NCBI RefSeq assembly: GCF_008727875.1 | Contig: NZ_VTWS01000002.1 | Coordinates: 988,865 to 1,052,864, forward strand | Direction of reading: 5' to 3' | DNA length: 64,000 nt | Source of the DNA: Larkinella humicola | GTDB lineage: Bacteria; Bacteroidota; Bacteroidia; Cytophagales; Spirosomataceae | In this document: piece after piece, positions 42,305 through 51,045 of the stretch | How positions within the stretch are numbered: position 1 is the first letter of the stretch | Layout: every line of letters begins with the position of its first letter | The notes under the pieces: generated by a model | What the model was told of the DNA's origin: nothing | Seen by the model: the letters and a program-made list of their open reading frames with translations, nothing else | The model's database searches: none | Position numbers and translations under genes: made by a program

Positions 42305-43699
42305 ATGAAAAACCAGCCCTCGTTGTACCAGAAGCTATTAACCCGTTTCGACAACCGTTTTGTCCGATCCATTTACAGCGAGCGCGTCCGCCGGACCACG
42401 CTGCAATCCATTCCGTTCTGGATTGCCTCACTTCTGACGGGCCTGGTGACGGTGGGGTACGAACGCTTGTTTGCCTGGTCAGAAGCCACCTTTCAAACCT
42501 GGTTTCAGCGGATTCCGGCCTGGGCTTTCCTGCTCACGCCACTCTGCTTTTTGCTTTCCTGGGCGCTGGTTCGGGTGCTGGCTCCGGCCGCCCGTGGGAG
42601 CGGCATTCCGCAACTCATGGCGGCCATCGACCTGGCTACGCCCGCCCATCACACCAAAATTTCGTATCTGCTGAGCCTTCGGATTGCCGTCGTCAAAATC
42701 CTGAGCAGCGGGATTCTGCTGCTCGGCGGGGGAGCCATCGGCCGCGAAGGCCCCACGATTCAGATTTCGGCCTCACTCTTTCAACTCATCAACCGCCTGC
42801 AACCCCGGGGCTGGCCGCAGCTATCCCGCCAAATTGTGCTCGTCACCGGCGGAGCCGCCGGGCTGGCGGCCGCGTTCAACACCCCGCTGGGCGGTATCGT
42901 GTTTGTGGTGGAAGAACTGACGCACACGCACATCACGCTCTACCGAACCGCCGTTTTTACCGCCGTCATCATTGCCGGGATGACGGCGCAGGCCCTGCTG
43001 GGTTCCTATCTGTACCTCGGCTATCCCGCCATTCCCACCACCGGCCTGTCTTTTCTGGGCGTGGCCTTTGTCACAGCGCTCATCGCCGGGCTGGCCGGTG
43101 CGCTCTTTGGCAAACTGCTGGTGCAAATTAACCAATACCGGAAAACCTGGAAAACCGTGCCGCAGCAGGTGATTTGGGTCATCGGTTGCGGCCTCCTGTT
43201 TGCGGCCCTGATCTACTGGGGTGGCATCGATGCCGCCGGAACCGGCAAACCGCTCATCAATCACCTGCTGTTTCACCACCCCGGCGAAGTGCCCTGGTAC
43301 GTGTTTCCGGCCCGGATCATGGGCATGGTTTTGAGCTACAGCAGCGGAGGTGCCGGGGGAATTTTTGCCACCTCATTGAGCGCCGGAGCCATTTTAGGCG
43401 AACTGATCGCGCACGTCTTAACGATTGACCAGCAGGAAACTACCGTTGTGGTGCTGGTCGGGATGGTGAGTTTTCTGACCGGCGTAGTGCGTTCGCCGTT
43501 TACGGCGGCCATTCTGGTGCTGGAAATGACCGACCGCCATTCCGCCATTTTCCCGCTGCTGCTCGGCGGCATGACCGCGCAATTGGTGGCCTCGCTGGTG
43601 GATCCGCACTCCATGTATGAACACCTGAAAAAAGGTTTTCTGGCCGAAACCCACCAGGCTATGCCCAACGAACCGGCTGCGACACCGAAAGCAACCTGA
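42305..43699 (+). CDS. ClC-type chloride channel/transporter
   Basis: A 464-residue inner-membrane anion transporter with about 10-12 helices. The ion-pathway motifs are present: GSGIP in ARGSGIPQLM, GREGP (the glutamate gate) in AIGREGPTIQI, and the helix-N motif as GGIFATSLSAGA. The usual GxFxP proline is threonine here (GIFAT). The C-terminus holds no CBS domain. The ATG at 42305 begins the first amphipathic helix; an upstream ATG at 42218 is possible. ClC proteins exchange Cl- or fluoride for H+ or act as channels. Adjacent ion-transport genes (antiporter, DUF389) hint at pH or ion homeostasis, but they are not in one operon. Confidence 0.9.
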   Translation: MKNQPSLYQKLLTRFDNRFVRSIYSERVRRTTLQSIPFWIASLLTGLVTVGYERLFAWSEATFQTWFQRIPAWAFLLTPLCFLLSWALVRVLAPAARGSGIPQLMAAIDLATPAHHTKISYLLSLRIAVVKILSSGILLLGGGAIGREGPTIQISASLFQLINRLQPRGWPQLSRQIVLVTGGAAGLAAAFNTPLGGIVFVVEELTHTHITLYRTAVFTAVIIAGMTAQALLGSYLYLGYPAIPTTGLSFLGVAFVTALIAGLAGALFGKLLVQINQYRKTWKTVPQQVIWVIGCGLLFAALIYWGGIDAAGTGKPLINHLLFHHPGEVPWYVFPARIMGMVLSYSSGGAGGIFATSLSAGAILGELIAHVLTIDQQETTVVVLVGMVSFLTGVVRSPFTAAILVLEMTDRHSAIFPLLLGGMTAQLVASLVDPHSMYEHLKKGFLAETHQAMPNEPAATPKAT

Positions 43700-43841
43700 G
43701 GGTTTTCCGGCCACAGATGTCCGCAGGCTCTAAGGCAATTCTAAGGTTTTATTAAGCCCGTTCTTAGCTTTCTCATGCAATTTGCAGTCCATCCCACCGG
43801 GATTTTCCCGGTGAAATGCATCCACGCAAACGCTCAACACC

Positions 43842-45560
43842 ATGAAAAAGCACATCCTATTCTCGTTGATCGGGACGCTTCTGGCGGGCCGTACGGCGGT
43901 AGCCCAATCCGCCGATGCCACGATCCAGCAGGCCATCACCCACTTCCAGTCCGACCGGCCCCAGCAGGCGGGTCAGCTCTACCGGCAGGCCGTGTCCAGC
44001 CAGCCTTCTCCCGACTCCTATTTCTTTCTGGGCCGGTATTACCTGCAAACTAATCAGCCCGATTCGGCCCAACTGGCTTTCCAGAAAGGAGCCGGTCTCG
44101 ATAAAAAGAATTACCTGAATAAAATCGGACTGGGGGGCGTGGCGCTGTTGCGCGGACAAGCCGACGAAGCCAAAACGATCTGGGCGGAAGTGGAGAAAAA
44201 AGCCAAACGCAAACACCCCGACTGGCTCCACCGCCTGGCCGAAATGAATATTCTCATCGACAAAAACCGGAACCCCGACGAAGCCCTGCGCTTGATCGAC
44301 AAGGTATTATCCAACGAAAAAGTGGAGAAAAAAGCCGGGTATTATGTCGTGAAAGGTGACGCGCTGCGCCTGAAAAACCAGGGTGGTGAAGCGGTGTCGG
44401 CCTACGAATCGGCTTTGCAGCTCGACGCTCAGCAACCGGACGTCCTGACGAACATCGGTTATATTTTCAAAGGGTCGAAAAACTACAACACCGCGCGTGA
44501 TTATTTCGTCAAAGCCCTCGGCGTCGATTCGACGTTTACGCCAGCCTATGAAAACCTGGGCGATCTCTATTCCCTGAGCCGCAATTACCGGTCGTCGGCC
44601 TACAACTACAAAAAAATGGTGGACAACTCGGAATCGTCTGATTCCACCATCCTGCGCTACACGAAGCTGGCTTTTCTGAGCGAAGATTATAAGAATATGA
44701 TGGACTACCTGGCCAAAATCAAAGACCAGTCGCTCCTGAAAAACAGCAACGCCGTCCGGCGCATGTATGCCTACGCCTACGTGACGGACGACTACAAAAA
44801 GTATGACGAAGCCCTGGAACTGATGCAACAGGTGTTGAAAGACTCGAAAGAAGAAGACCAGTTTACAATGGACTACGCGGCTCTGGGCCGGGCCTATGCC
44901 AACCGCGCCGACACGACAACCGTCAGTGATTCGCTGGCACTGGTGTTTTTGAACAAAGCCACGGCGGACACGTCCAAAAACTACTTCGACGAAATCGCCC
45001 TGATTCAGTATAAAGACCTCAAAAACTACGGCGAGGCCGCCCGGGCCTACGAACAGGGCGTCCAGTGGAAGCAGCAACACAACCAGCGCGTGGTGGGTCA
45101 GGATTATTACAACGTGGGCCGGAGTGCGTATTTCGGGTTTTCCATCAACAAAGACAGCACGCTGCTGCCGAAAGCCGACTCGGCTTTTGCCAAACTGACT
45201 GAGGTCAATCCCACCTACGACCGGGGTCCCTTCTGGCGGGCGCGGGTCAATCGGTATATGAAAGACGACAGCGCCGGTCTGCGGGCCATTACGTATTACC
45301 AGGCTTTTCTGGAAAGTGCCGATTCGTCCAAGGTGTCGAAGAAAGACCTGATTGAAGCCAACAGCTTTATCGGCTATCAGTATTACCGCGAAAAAGACAT
45401 CGCCCAGGCGGTTCCGTATCTGCAAAAGACGCTGGAACTGGACCCCGCCAACAAGAACGTTCAGCAACTGCTGGACTACATCGATAAGCGGGACCTGGTG
45501 GCGGATACCAAAAAAGAAGCGGAAAAACCGGAAGCCACGGACACGGACGACAATAACTAG
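43842..45560 (+). CDS. Secreted tetratricopeptide repeat protein
   Basis: A 572-residue exported protein with a signal peptide (ILFSLIGTLLAGRTAVAQS) and TPR-like helical repeats over most of its length. Clear units include PDSYFFLGRYYLQTNQPDSA, EAVSAYESALQLDAQQP, NTARDYFVKALGVDSTFTPA and a last unit AQAVPYLQKTLELDPANK. The C-terminus is acidic and lysine-rich. TPR proteins scaffold complexes; this one should sit in the periplasm or on the outer membrane. No partner gene is adjacent. A strong hairpin terminator follows 31 bp after the stop codon. Confidence 0.88.
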   Translation: MKKHILFSLIGTLLAGRTAVAQSADATIQQAITHFQSDRPQQAGQLYRQAVSSQPSPDSYFFLGRYYLQTNQPDSAQLAFQKGAGLDKKNYLNKIGLGGVALLRGQADEAKTIWAEVEKKAKRKHPDWLHRLAEMNILIDKNRNPDEALRLIDKVLSNEKVEKKAGYYVVKGDALRLKNQGGEAVSAYESALQLDAQQPDVLTNIGYIFKGSKNYNTARDYFVKALGVDSTFTPAYENLGDLYSLSRNYRSSAYNYKKMVDNSESSDSTILRYTKLAFLSEDYKNMMDYLAKIKDQSLLKNSNAVRRMYAYAYVTDDYKKYDEALELMQQVLKDSKEEDQFTMDYAALGRAYANRADTTTVSDSLALVFLNKATADTSKNYFDEIALIQYKDLKNYGEAARAYEQGVQWKQQHNQRVVGQDYYNVGRSAYFGFSINKDSTLLPKADSAFAKLTEVNPTYDRGPFWRARVNRYMKDDSAGLRAITYYQAFLESADSSKVSKKDLIEANSFIGYQYYREKDIAQAVPYLQKTLELDPANKNVQQLLDYIDKRDLVADTKKEAEKPEATDTDDNN

Positions 45561-45591
45561 TTGAGTACGTTTGAGTAAGATGGTAAATGGG

Positions 45592-45631
45592 AACCCTGCC
45601 GGGGCGGTTCAGACCCCTGGCAGGGTTTTGT
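45592..45631 (+). terminator. Rho-independent terminator after the TPR gene
   Basis: Stem AACCCTGCC (45592-45600) pairs with GGCAGGGTT (45619-45627), with further GGGG/CCCC pairing inside, followed by a T-rich tail TTTTGTTTT. It lies 31 bp after the TPR stop codon. Confidence 0.8.
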
Positions 45632-45722
45632 TTTCCCATCACACGCTTTCAGGGTACGTTTCCGAACAGCTAAGTCAGAATTACACGGCACTTTATTTAC
45701 GCTTACTAGATTGCAATGATTT

Positions 45723-45913
45723 AGGAGTTGTTTGAATGAAGGCCGGAGACCTGTCCTGTCAATCGCATCCATCCGCTCGTGGTAGCTCCGGAGGAGCGGC
45801 CTGAAGATGTTTTTTGACCGCTCCTCCGGAGCTACCACGAGCGGATGAATGCGATTGACTATTGACAGACCGCCCTTCCAGGGCTCTCCCCACTTAACTC
45901 AACCAGCTTGTTA
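45723..45913. repeat. Family B palindromic element, copy 2 (flanks inverted)
   Basis: Core arms 45758-45799 and 45818-45859 are complementary over 42 bp with one mismatch, around the same 18-nt loop as copy 1 in the same orientation, while both outer flanks match copy 1 only in reverse complement. It ends directly against the stop codon of the thioredoxin-fold gene (45914-45916). With the terminator above, it fills the 354-bp space between that gene and the TPR gene. Confidence 0.9.
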
Positions 45914-46234
45914 CTACTTTTCCTCTTCCTGGAGTTGCACCGACAGAGTGCGAATCAACTCCCGGGCGTCCATCAGCCCGTTGTGCCGCCAGATCTCGAT
46001 GCCCTGTTTCAGCAAAATGAACGATGGCAACTGGTGAACCCCGAAGCTTCTGACCACTTCAGGATGAACGACCTGATCAACGCGGGTGATCCGAATGTGA
46101 TCGCCCAACACCGCCCCGACCCGGTCCAGCAACTGATTGACCGAATCCTGCTGCGACCCGGAATTAGGGACAAACACCAGCAGAACCACGGTTTTGGCGG
46201 GAACGATCAGGGGCCGAAAAAGGGTAGAGTTCAT
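45914..46234 (-). CDS. Thioredoxin-fold protein lacking the redox cysteines
   Basis: A 106-residue single-domain protein with the thioredoxin pattern of strands and helices: TVVLLVFVPN at the strand before the active site, then GDHIRITRVDQVVHPEVVR, and the cis-proline loop VHQLPSFILLKQG. At the place where thioredoxins have CGPC it has NSGSQQ, so it cannot do dithiol exchange. It has no signal peptide. It may be a structural or binding thioredoxin-like protein. The stop codon touches a family B palindromic element. It is a single gene. Confidence 0.75.
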   Translation of the reverse strand: MNSTLFRPLIVPAKTVVLLVFVPNSGSQQDSVNQLLDRVGAVLGDHIRITRVDQVVHPEVVRSFGVHQLPSFILLKQGIEIWRHNGLMDARELIRTLSVQLQEEEK

Positions 46235-46485
46235 AAATTCTAATCATGGGTTACGGTTCAAAGTTTACGGTTTACGTTACTTAAGCGGCCTATGCGGGCC
46301 AACTATCAACCCGGAAATCATAAACTCTAAACAGACTACCCAAAATTGCCGCTTTGCCGCCCCAACGACCATGAGATAGGTTGGTTCCCGAACTGATTTT
46401 TGTCAGGTAGCGGCTTGTTTTTCCCGCTTAACTTGCATCCAATCCCGCTAGACGCTCTTTTGTTGCCAGTTTCCGGACAAACCGC
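46235..46485. other. Intergenic region with a possible degenerate family A element
   Basis: The left part (about 46241-46330) carries GTTTACGGTTTACGTTAC, which recalls the outer stem of family A, but no matching right arm is seen. The remainder is the divergent leader of the thioredoxin-fold gene and the PAS kinase gene. Confidence 0.3.
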
Positions 46486-47703
46486 ATGATTACCGATATA
46501 TTTTCTGCCGTTTTTGCCAACGCCACCATCGGCATTATTCTCTCCGACAGCCGGGGCCGGATGCTTTCGGTAAGTCACTATGCGCTGAAACTGTTTGGGT
46601 ATTCGGAAGCCGAAATGGTGGGGCAACCCATCGAATTGCTCGTTCCCGACTCGCTGGTTCACCTCCACCAAAACCTCCGGAAGTCGTTTAATGTCCGGCC
46701 GGAAGTACGCCCGATGGGCCACGGCCGGGATCTGCACGTCAAACGCAAGGACGGTTCGCTGTTTCCGGCCGAAATCAGCCTGAGTTATTTTTACCGGGAA
46801 AGTGAGCTGTATGTAGTTGCCTACATCATCGATACGACCTACAAAAAAGAAGCGGAGCAGGTGCTCATCGAACAGAAAAACCGCATCGAACAACTGAACG
46901 CCGAACTGGAACAGAAAGTAGCCGACCGGACCAACGCCCTCATGGTGACACTGCACCAGTTGGAATTGTCGAAAGACGAGCTTTCAAAAGCCCTGACCAC
47001 CGAGCGCGAACTGGGCGAACTCAAATCCCGCTTCGTGTCGATGGCATCGCACGAATTCCGAACGCCCCTGAGCGCGATCCAGACGTCGGCCGATTTGCTG
47101 AATAAATACACGACAACGGAGCAGCAGGACAAACGAAACCGCCACATCCAGCGCATCAAGGCATCAGTGAATCACCTCAACGACATTCTGGAAGAATTTC
47201 TGTCGGTTGGCAAACTGGAAGAAGGAAAAATCGAAGCGTCTTACGCTCTGTTCGACCTGGATGAGCTGGTAACCAGCGTGATAGCGGATGTGCAGGGCCT
47301 GTTAAAACCCGGTCAAACCATTCAAACCGAGCCGGATTGTGTCGGAAACGTGTGGCTGGATCCGTCGCTGGTTCGCAAAATGCTGGCCAATCTGCTGTCG
47401 AATGCCATTAAATATTCCGGAGAGAATAAACCGATCCGGGTTCGTTTCCGGTGCCGCGACGGTCGGGTTCGCCTGTCGATCGAGGATCAGGGCATCGGCA
47501 TGTCGGCCGACGATCAGAAGCATTTGTTCGAACGGTTTTACCGCGCCAAAAACGTCACGGCGATTCAGGGAACGGGTTTGGGATTACACATTGTCGCGCA
47601 GTATCTGACCCTACTGAACGGCACCATCGACTTCCAGAGCCAGCTTAACCAGGGAACCACCGTAACCATTTCGTTCAGTCATGAAGACGATTCTGCTCAT
47701 TGA
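46486..47703 (+). CDS. PAS-domain sensor histidine kinase
   Basis: A 405-residue soluble kinase with no membrane helix. A PAS domain opens the protein (about residues 1-125; ANATIGIILSDSRGRMLSVS, LFGYSEAEMVGQPIELLVP). A coiled-coil linker (about 125-175) leads to His189 (SMASHEFRTPLSAIQTS) and an ATPase domain with NLLSNAIKYS, IEDQGIGM and GTGLGLHIVAQY. Its 3' end overlaps the next gene by 23 bp, so it is co-translated with a receiver-CRP regulator that is almost certainly its partner. A cytosolic PAS suggests sensing of redox, oxygen or a small ligand (inference). Confidence 0.93.
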   Translation: MITDIFSAVFANATIGIILSDSRGRMLSVSHYALKLFGYSEAEMVGQPIELLVPDSLVHLHQNLRKSFNVRPEVRPMGHGRDLHVKRKDGSLFPAEISLSYFYRESELYVVAYIIDTTYKKEAEQVLIEQKNRIEQLNAELEQKVADRTNALMVTLHQLELSKDELSKALTTERELGELKSRFVSMASHEFRTPLSAIQTSADLLNKYTTTEQQDKRNRHIQRIKASVNHLNDILEEFLSVGKLEEGKIEASYALFDLDELVTSVIADVQGLLKPGQTIQTEPDCVGNVWLDPSLVRKMLANLLSNAIKYSGENKPIRVRFRCRDGRVRLSIEDQGIGMSADDQKHLFERFYRAKNVTAIQGTGLGLHIVAQYLTLLNGTIDFQSQLNQGTTVTISFSHEDDSAH

Positions 47704-48736
47704 AGATAACAGTCACATTCGGGAAAATACCGCCGAAATTCTGGAACTCGCCAACTACCACGTTCTGACGGCCGAAAACGGCAAGATCGGCGTGGAGAAA
47801 GCACTCGAAACCCGGCCCGATCTGGTGATTTGCGACATCATGATGCCCATTCTGGACGGCTACGGCGTGCTGCACATTTTCAACAAAAACCCGGTTCTGT
47901 CGGGCATTCCGTTCATTTTCCTGACCGCCAAAACCGAGCGTTCCGACTTCCGCCGGGGCATGGAAATGGGCGCCGATGATTACCTGACCAAACCGTTCGA
48001 TGAAATTGAATTGCTGAACGCGGTGGAAGGGCGGTTGAAACGCTTCGACCAGATGCGACCGGCCTACGAATCGACCAAAGACGGTCTGGTTCAATTTCTG
48101 GACGATGCCCAGACGCTGACCGGCATCGATTCGCTGACCGTGGACCGGAAAGGGCATTTGATCCGCAAAAAGCAGTTTGTGTATTCGGAAGGCGACGAAC
48201 CGATGCGGTTGTACTTTGTGCAGAGTGGCCGGGTGAAAACCTACAAAACCAACCCGGATGGCAAGGAATTTATTACGGGATTGTACCAGACGGGCGACTT
48301 TTTCGGGTATGTGAGCCTGCTGGAGCAAACCGATCACACAGATTCGGCGGTGGCCCTGGAAGATTCCGAACTGGTGTACATTCCGAAGGAAATCTTCATC
48401 GATCTCCTTTCGCGCGACGGGGAAGTGGCCCGGAGTTTTGTGCAGTTGCTGGCCAACCGGGTGACCGAGCGCGAACAACAACTGCTGGAAATGGCCTACG
48501 ATTCGCTGCGCCGACGGGTGGCCGACACGCTCCTAAGGCTCCACCAGAATTTACAAAACCACGAAAGTGAGCCGGTGATTCAGTTTTCCCGTGATGACCT
48601 GGCCGCCATGGTCGGCACCGCCACCGAATCACTGATCCGCACCCTGAGCGAGTTTAAAAGCGACGGACTCATCGACATCAGCGGAACCAGCATCCGCGTG
48701 CTCCAGCCCGAAAAGCTGAAGCGGTCGCGCTGGTAA
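47681..48736 (+). CDS. Response regulator fused to a CRP/FNR-type DNA-binding module
   Basis: A 351-residue fusion. The receiver domain (about 1-120) has LIEDN, phospho-acceptor Asp52 (VICDIMMPILDGYG) and the Lys of YLTKPF. A cyclic-nucleotide-binding-like beta barrel follows (about 150-265; FVYSEGDEPMRLYFVQSGRV, GDFFGYVSLLEQT). The C-terminus is a CRP-type winged helix (about 285-345; FSRDDLAAMVGTATESLIR, TLSEFKSDGLIDI). Classical CRP proteins lack receivers, so phosphorylation probably gates a CRP-like activator here. It overlaps the kinase gene by 23 bp. Confidence 0.9.
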   Translation: MKTILLIEDNSHIRENTAEILELANYHVLTAENGKIGVEKALETRPDLVICDIMMPILDGYGVLHIFNKNPVLSGIPFIFLTAKTERSDFRRGMEMGADDYLTKPFDEIELLNAVEGRLKRFDQMRPAYESTKDGLVQFLDDAQTLTGIDSLTVDRKGHLIRKKQFVYSEGDEPMRLYFVQSGRVKTYKTNPDGKEFITGLYQTGDFFGYVSLLEQTDHTDSAVALEDSELVYIPKEIFIDLLSRDGEVARSFVQLLANRVTEREQQLLEMAYDSLRRRVADTLLRLHQNLQNHESEPVIQFSRDDLAAMVGTATESLIRTLSEFKSDGLIDISGTSIRVLQPEKLKRSRW

Positions 48737-48753
48737 AACCGCCGAAAAACCGG

Positions 48754-49680
48754 TTATTTCTTCCGCATGGCCCATTCCCGGCCCGGTTTATCGACCCGGA
48801 AGCTTTCCAGATTGCCCTGGTCCTGCAGCGTAACGTAGGCCGTGCGGCCGTCTTTTCCACCGAAACAGATGTTCGTGGGGCGTTTACCCACCAAGGTGAT
48901 TTCCTGAATCACCTTGCCGCTCGGGGCCACCTTGGCAATGGTCCCTTTACCAAATCGGGTGAGGTAGAGATTGCCGTCGGCGTCGCAGCGCATACCGTCC
49001 ATGCCGAAGTCCGGAAACTCGATCAGCAGGCGTTTGTTGCTGATCTTCCCATCGGCGGACAGGTCGTAAATCCAGACTTTCCGCTGGTTCGACTCGTTGA
49101 CGTACAGGTGTTTGTCATCCGGACTTACTTCAACGCCGTTGGTGGTACCCATGTTTTCTTCGAGCAACGTCACCTTGCCGTCGGTATCAATGCGCCAGAG
49201 GTTGCCGGTATTGTTTTTCCAGCTTGGGTCACTCGCATACAAGCGGTCTTTGCCGTCGATGGCGATGTCGTTGGGCTGGTTCATGCGCGGTTCGTGGGCA
49301 AAAACGCTCAGGTTTTTTGTGCCTGCGGCCACTTTCAGAATGTTGTGTTTGGGATAATCGGCAATGAACATATCGCCTTTTTTGTTGAACCGGATGCCGT
49401 TGCCAATGCTGCCTTCGGGCAGTTCGATAAACACGCTGGCGTCACCCGTTGACGTCACCTGCCCGATCGTGCCCTGTTTGCCAAAGTTGACGGCGTAAAC
49501 CGTTCCCGATTTATCCACTGCCGGACCTTCGACGCCGGACGTAAACCCGTTGACGGGCGTAAAAACCGTCGATTTGAATAATTCCTCAGCGGTATTCGGC
49601 ATGGCTGAAATCAGAAGTAAACCCGCGCCAGTCAGCGCGGCAACAACGAGTGATATTTTTTTGAAGGGCATTCGATTCAT
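48754..49680 (-). CDS. SMP-30/gluconolactonase-like secreted protein
   Basis: A 308-residue six-bladed beta-propeller of the SMP-30/gluconolactonase/strictosidine synthase-like group. It has an N-terminal signal segment (ISLVVAALTGAGLLLISAMP), then blades such as GNGIRFNKKGDMFIADYP, TNGVEVSPDDKHLYVNESNQ and GMRCDADGNLYLTRFGKG. Metal ligands of lactonases are plausible (Glu, Asn and Asp at the usual blade positions) but not pinned down. It probably opens sugar lactones, which would suit the dehydrogenase genes upstream in the same direction. The ATG at 49680 precedes the signal peptide; the longer frame is unlikely. Confidence 0.82.
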   Translation of the reverse strand: MNRMPFKKISLVVAALTGAGLLLISAMPNTAEELFKSTVFTPVNGFTSGVEGPAVDKSGTVYAVNFGKQGTIGQVTSTGDASVFIELPEGSIGNGIRFNKKGDMFIADYPKHNILKVAAGTKNLSVFAHEPRMNQPNDIAIDGKDRLYASDPSWKNNTGNLWRIDTDGKVTLLEENMGTTNGVEVSPDDKHLYVNESNQRKVWIYDLSADGKISNKRLLIEFPDFGMDGMRCDADGNLYLTRFGKGTIAKVAPSGKVIQEITLVGKRPTNICFGGKDGRTAYVTLQDQGNLESFRVDKPGREWAMRKK

Positions 49681-49730
49681 TTTGAAAGTTATTGATTCAA
49701 GGTTTATAATCCCCACAGCGTCATTTGGCT

Positions 49731-49880
49731 CCGGAGGAGCGGCCTGTGAATAGAAAAATAACCAGACAAAAACGTCAAGCCCCAGCGGGGCGACCTCGTA
49801 TTTTATGTTGAATAAGCTCCACCGGAGCTTATTCAGACCCAAAAAATGAATTTCTATTAACAGAAAACTCCTCCGGGGTG
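49731..49880. repeat. Family B-related degenerate palindromic element
   Basis: It contains GGCTCCGGAGGAGCGGCCTG (49731-49750), 17 bp of which are family B core, a distant partially complementary arm ending CTCCTCCGGGG (to about 49878), and a nested perfect 11-bp hairpin with arms 49810-49820 and 49824-49834. The right edge touches the SBF-transporter stop codon at 49882. Confidence 0.65.
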
Positions 49881-49881
49881 A

Positions 49882-50994
49882 CTACAAACTCCGGTGGCCG
49901 TGCACCACTTCCTGCGGAGCATCGCGTTCTTCTTTTGGCATCCGGCGGTGCCACCACGACGCCAGAATGGAACCGGTAATGTTCATCAGCGGGCCAAAAA
50001 TAGCCGGAGCCAAACCAACGGTGGCCATTTTCCCCATCTGGTTGGCAATCCCCGACGCCAGACCGCCGTTTTGCATCCCGACCTCGATGGCGATGGTTCG
50101 GCAGTCGCGCTCGCTCATGCGGAACAACCGGCCCGACCAGTAGCCCAGAAAATAACCGGACAAATTGTGAATCAGAACCAGTCCCAGCAGAATGGGGCCG
50201 ATCGACAGCAGGCTGTTGCGACCCGCCGAGGTAATGATCACAATGATAAACGTGATGCCAAACATCGACACATACGGCATGGCATCGTCCAGCCATTTGG
50301 CTTTCCCGCTCAAAAACTTGTTGAACAGCAAGCCCGCACCAATCGGCAGAATTACCATTTTCGTAATGTCCCACATCATCGCCAGCGTGTCGATTTCGAC
50401 GAAAGCACCCGCCAGCGTCCGCATCAGCAGGGGCGTTACGAAGGGAGCCAGCATGGTGGAAATGGCCGTAATCGTGATCGACAACGCCAGATTGGCTTTG
50501 GCTAAATACGAGATCACGTTGGAAGCCATGCCGTTGGGCGAGCAGCCGATCAGGATGATACCGGCGGCAATTTCGGGCGGCAAACCGCTGATACTCGCCA
50601 GCGTGTAACCGATGGTCGGCATGATGATGAAGTGGCTAACGACGCCGATCAACACCCCGCGCGGCATTTTGACCACGCCGACAAAATCATCGAGACTCAT
50701 CGACGTTCCCATTCCAAACATGATGAGCTGGATCAGGGGCGTAATTAACGTACTGAATTTAAAGCCGTTGTAGGAAACAAAATACGTGGGATAAAACAAG
50801 GCCGTGGTGACGGCGGCAAAAATCATAACCGTATAGGAAAACCCCTTCAGGTTTTCGAACCCCCGAAACCCGATGGCGACCGCGAGAAAGAAAGCAATCA
50901 GAAACGGCCCCGCCAGCGGAAGATTTCCGCTGACCATCAACCCCAGTGCTACCAGCAGGCAGACGCCCGCCAGACCCAAAATCAGTTTATGCAT
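49882..50994 (-). CDS. SBF/BASS-family sodium symporter
   Basis: A 370-residue inner-membrane transporter of the bile acid:sodium symporter superfamily with about 10 helices. Diagnostic blocks are IQLIMFGMGTSMSLDDF and GIILIGCSPNGMASNVISYL (a sodium-site-like motif), followed by SERDCRTIAIEVGMQNGGLA (the crossover motif). Bacterial relatives carry organic acids such as pantothenate or keto acids. Its position downstream of the exported deacetylase/lyase/dehydrogenase cluster makes uptake of the pathway's keto-acid or sugar-acid product plausible (inference). The ATG at 50994 is preferred over one 12 codons upstream. Confidence 0.88.
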   Translation of the reverse strand: MHKLILGLAGVCLLVALGLMVSGNLPLAGPFLIAFFLAVAIGFRGFENLKGFSYTVMIFAAVTTALFYPTYFVSYNGFKFSTLITPLIQLIMFGMGTSMSLDDFVGVVKMPRGVLIGVVSHFIIMPTIGYTLASISGLPPEIAAGIILIGCSPNGMASNVISYLAKANLALSITITAISTMLAPFVTPLLMRTLAGAFVEIDTLAMMWDITKMVILPIGAGLLFNKFLSGKAKWLDDAMPYVSMFGITFIIVIITSAGRNSLLSIGPILLGLVLIHNLSGYFLGYWSGRLFRMSERDCRTIAIEVGMQNGGLASGIANQMGKMATVGLAPAIFGPLMNITGSILASWWHRRMPKEERDAPQEVVHGHRSL

Positions 50995-51045
50995 GATACT
51001 ATTTTCAGAAGGTTTAGGAATTACCCCCAAATATAACAGTATTCG

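Noticed and set aside
44307..45467. A 386-residue minus-strand frame opposite the TPR gene.
   Set aside because: The plus-strand TPR protein has a signal peptide and clear repeats; the antisense frame shows only composition effects and no recognisable motif.
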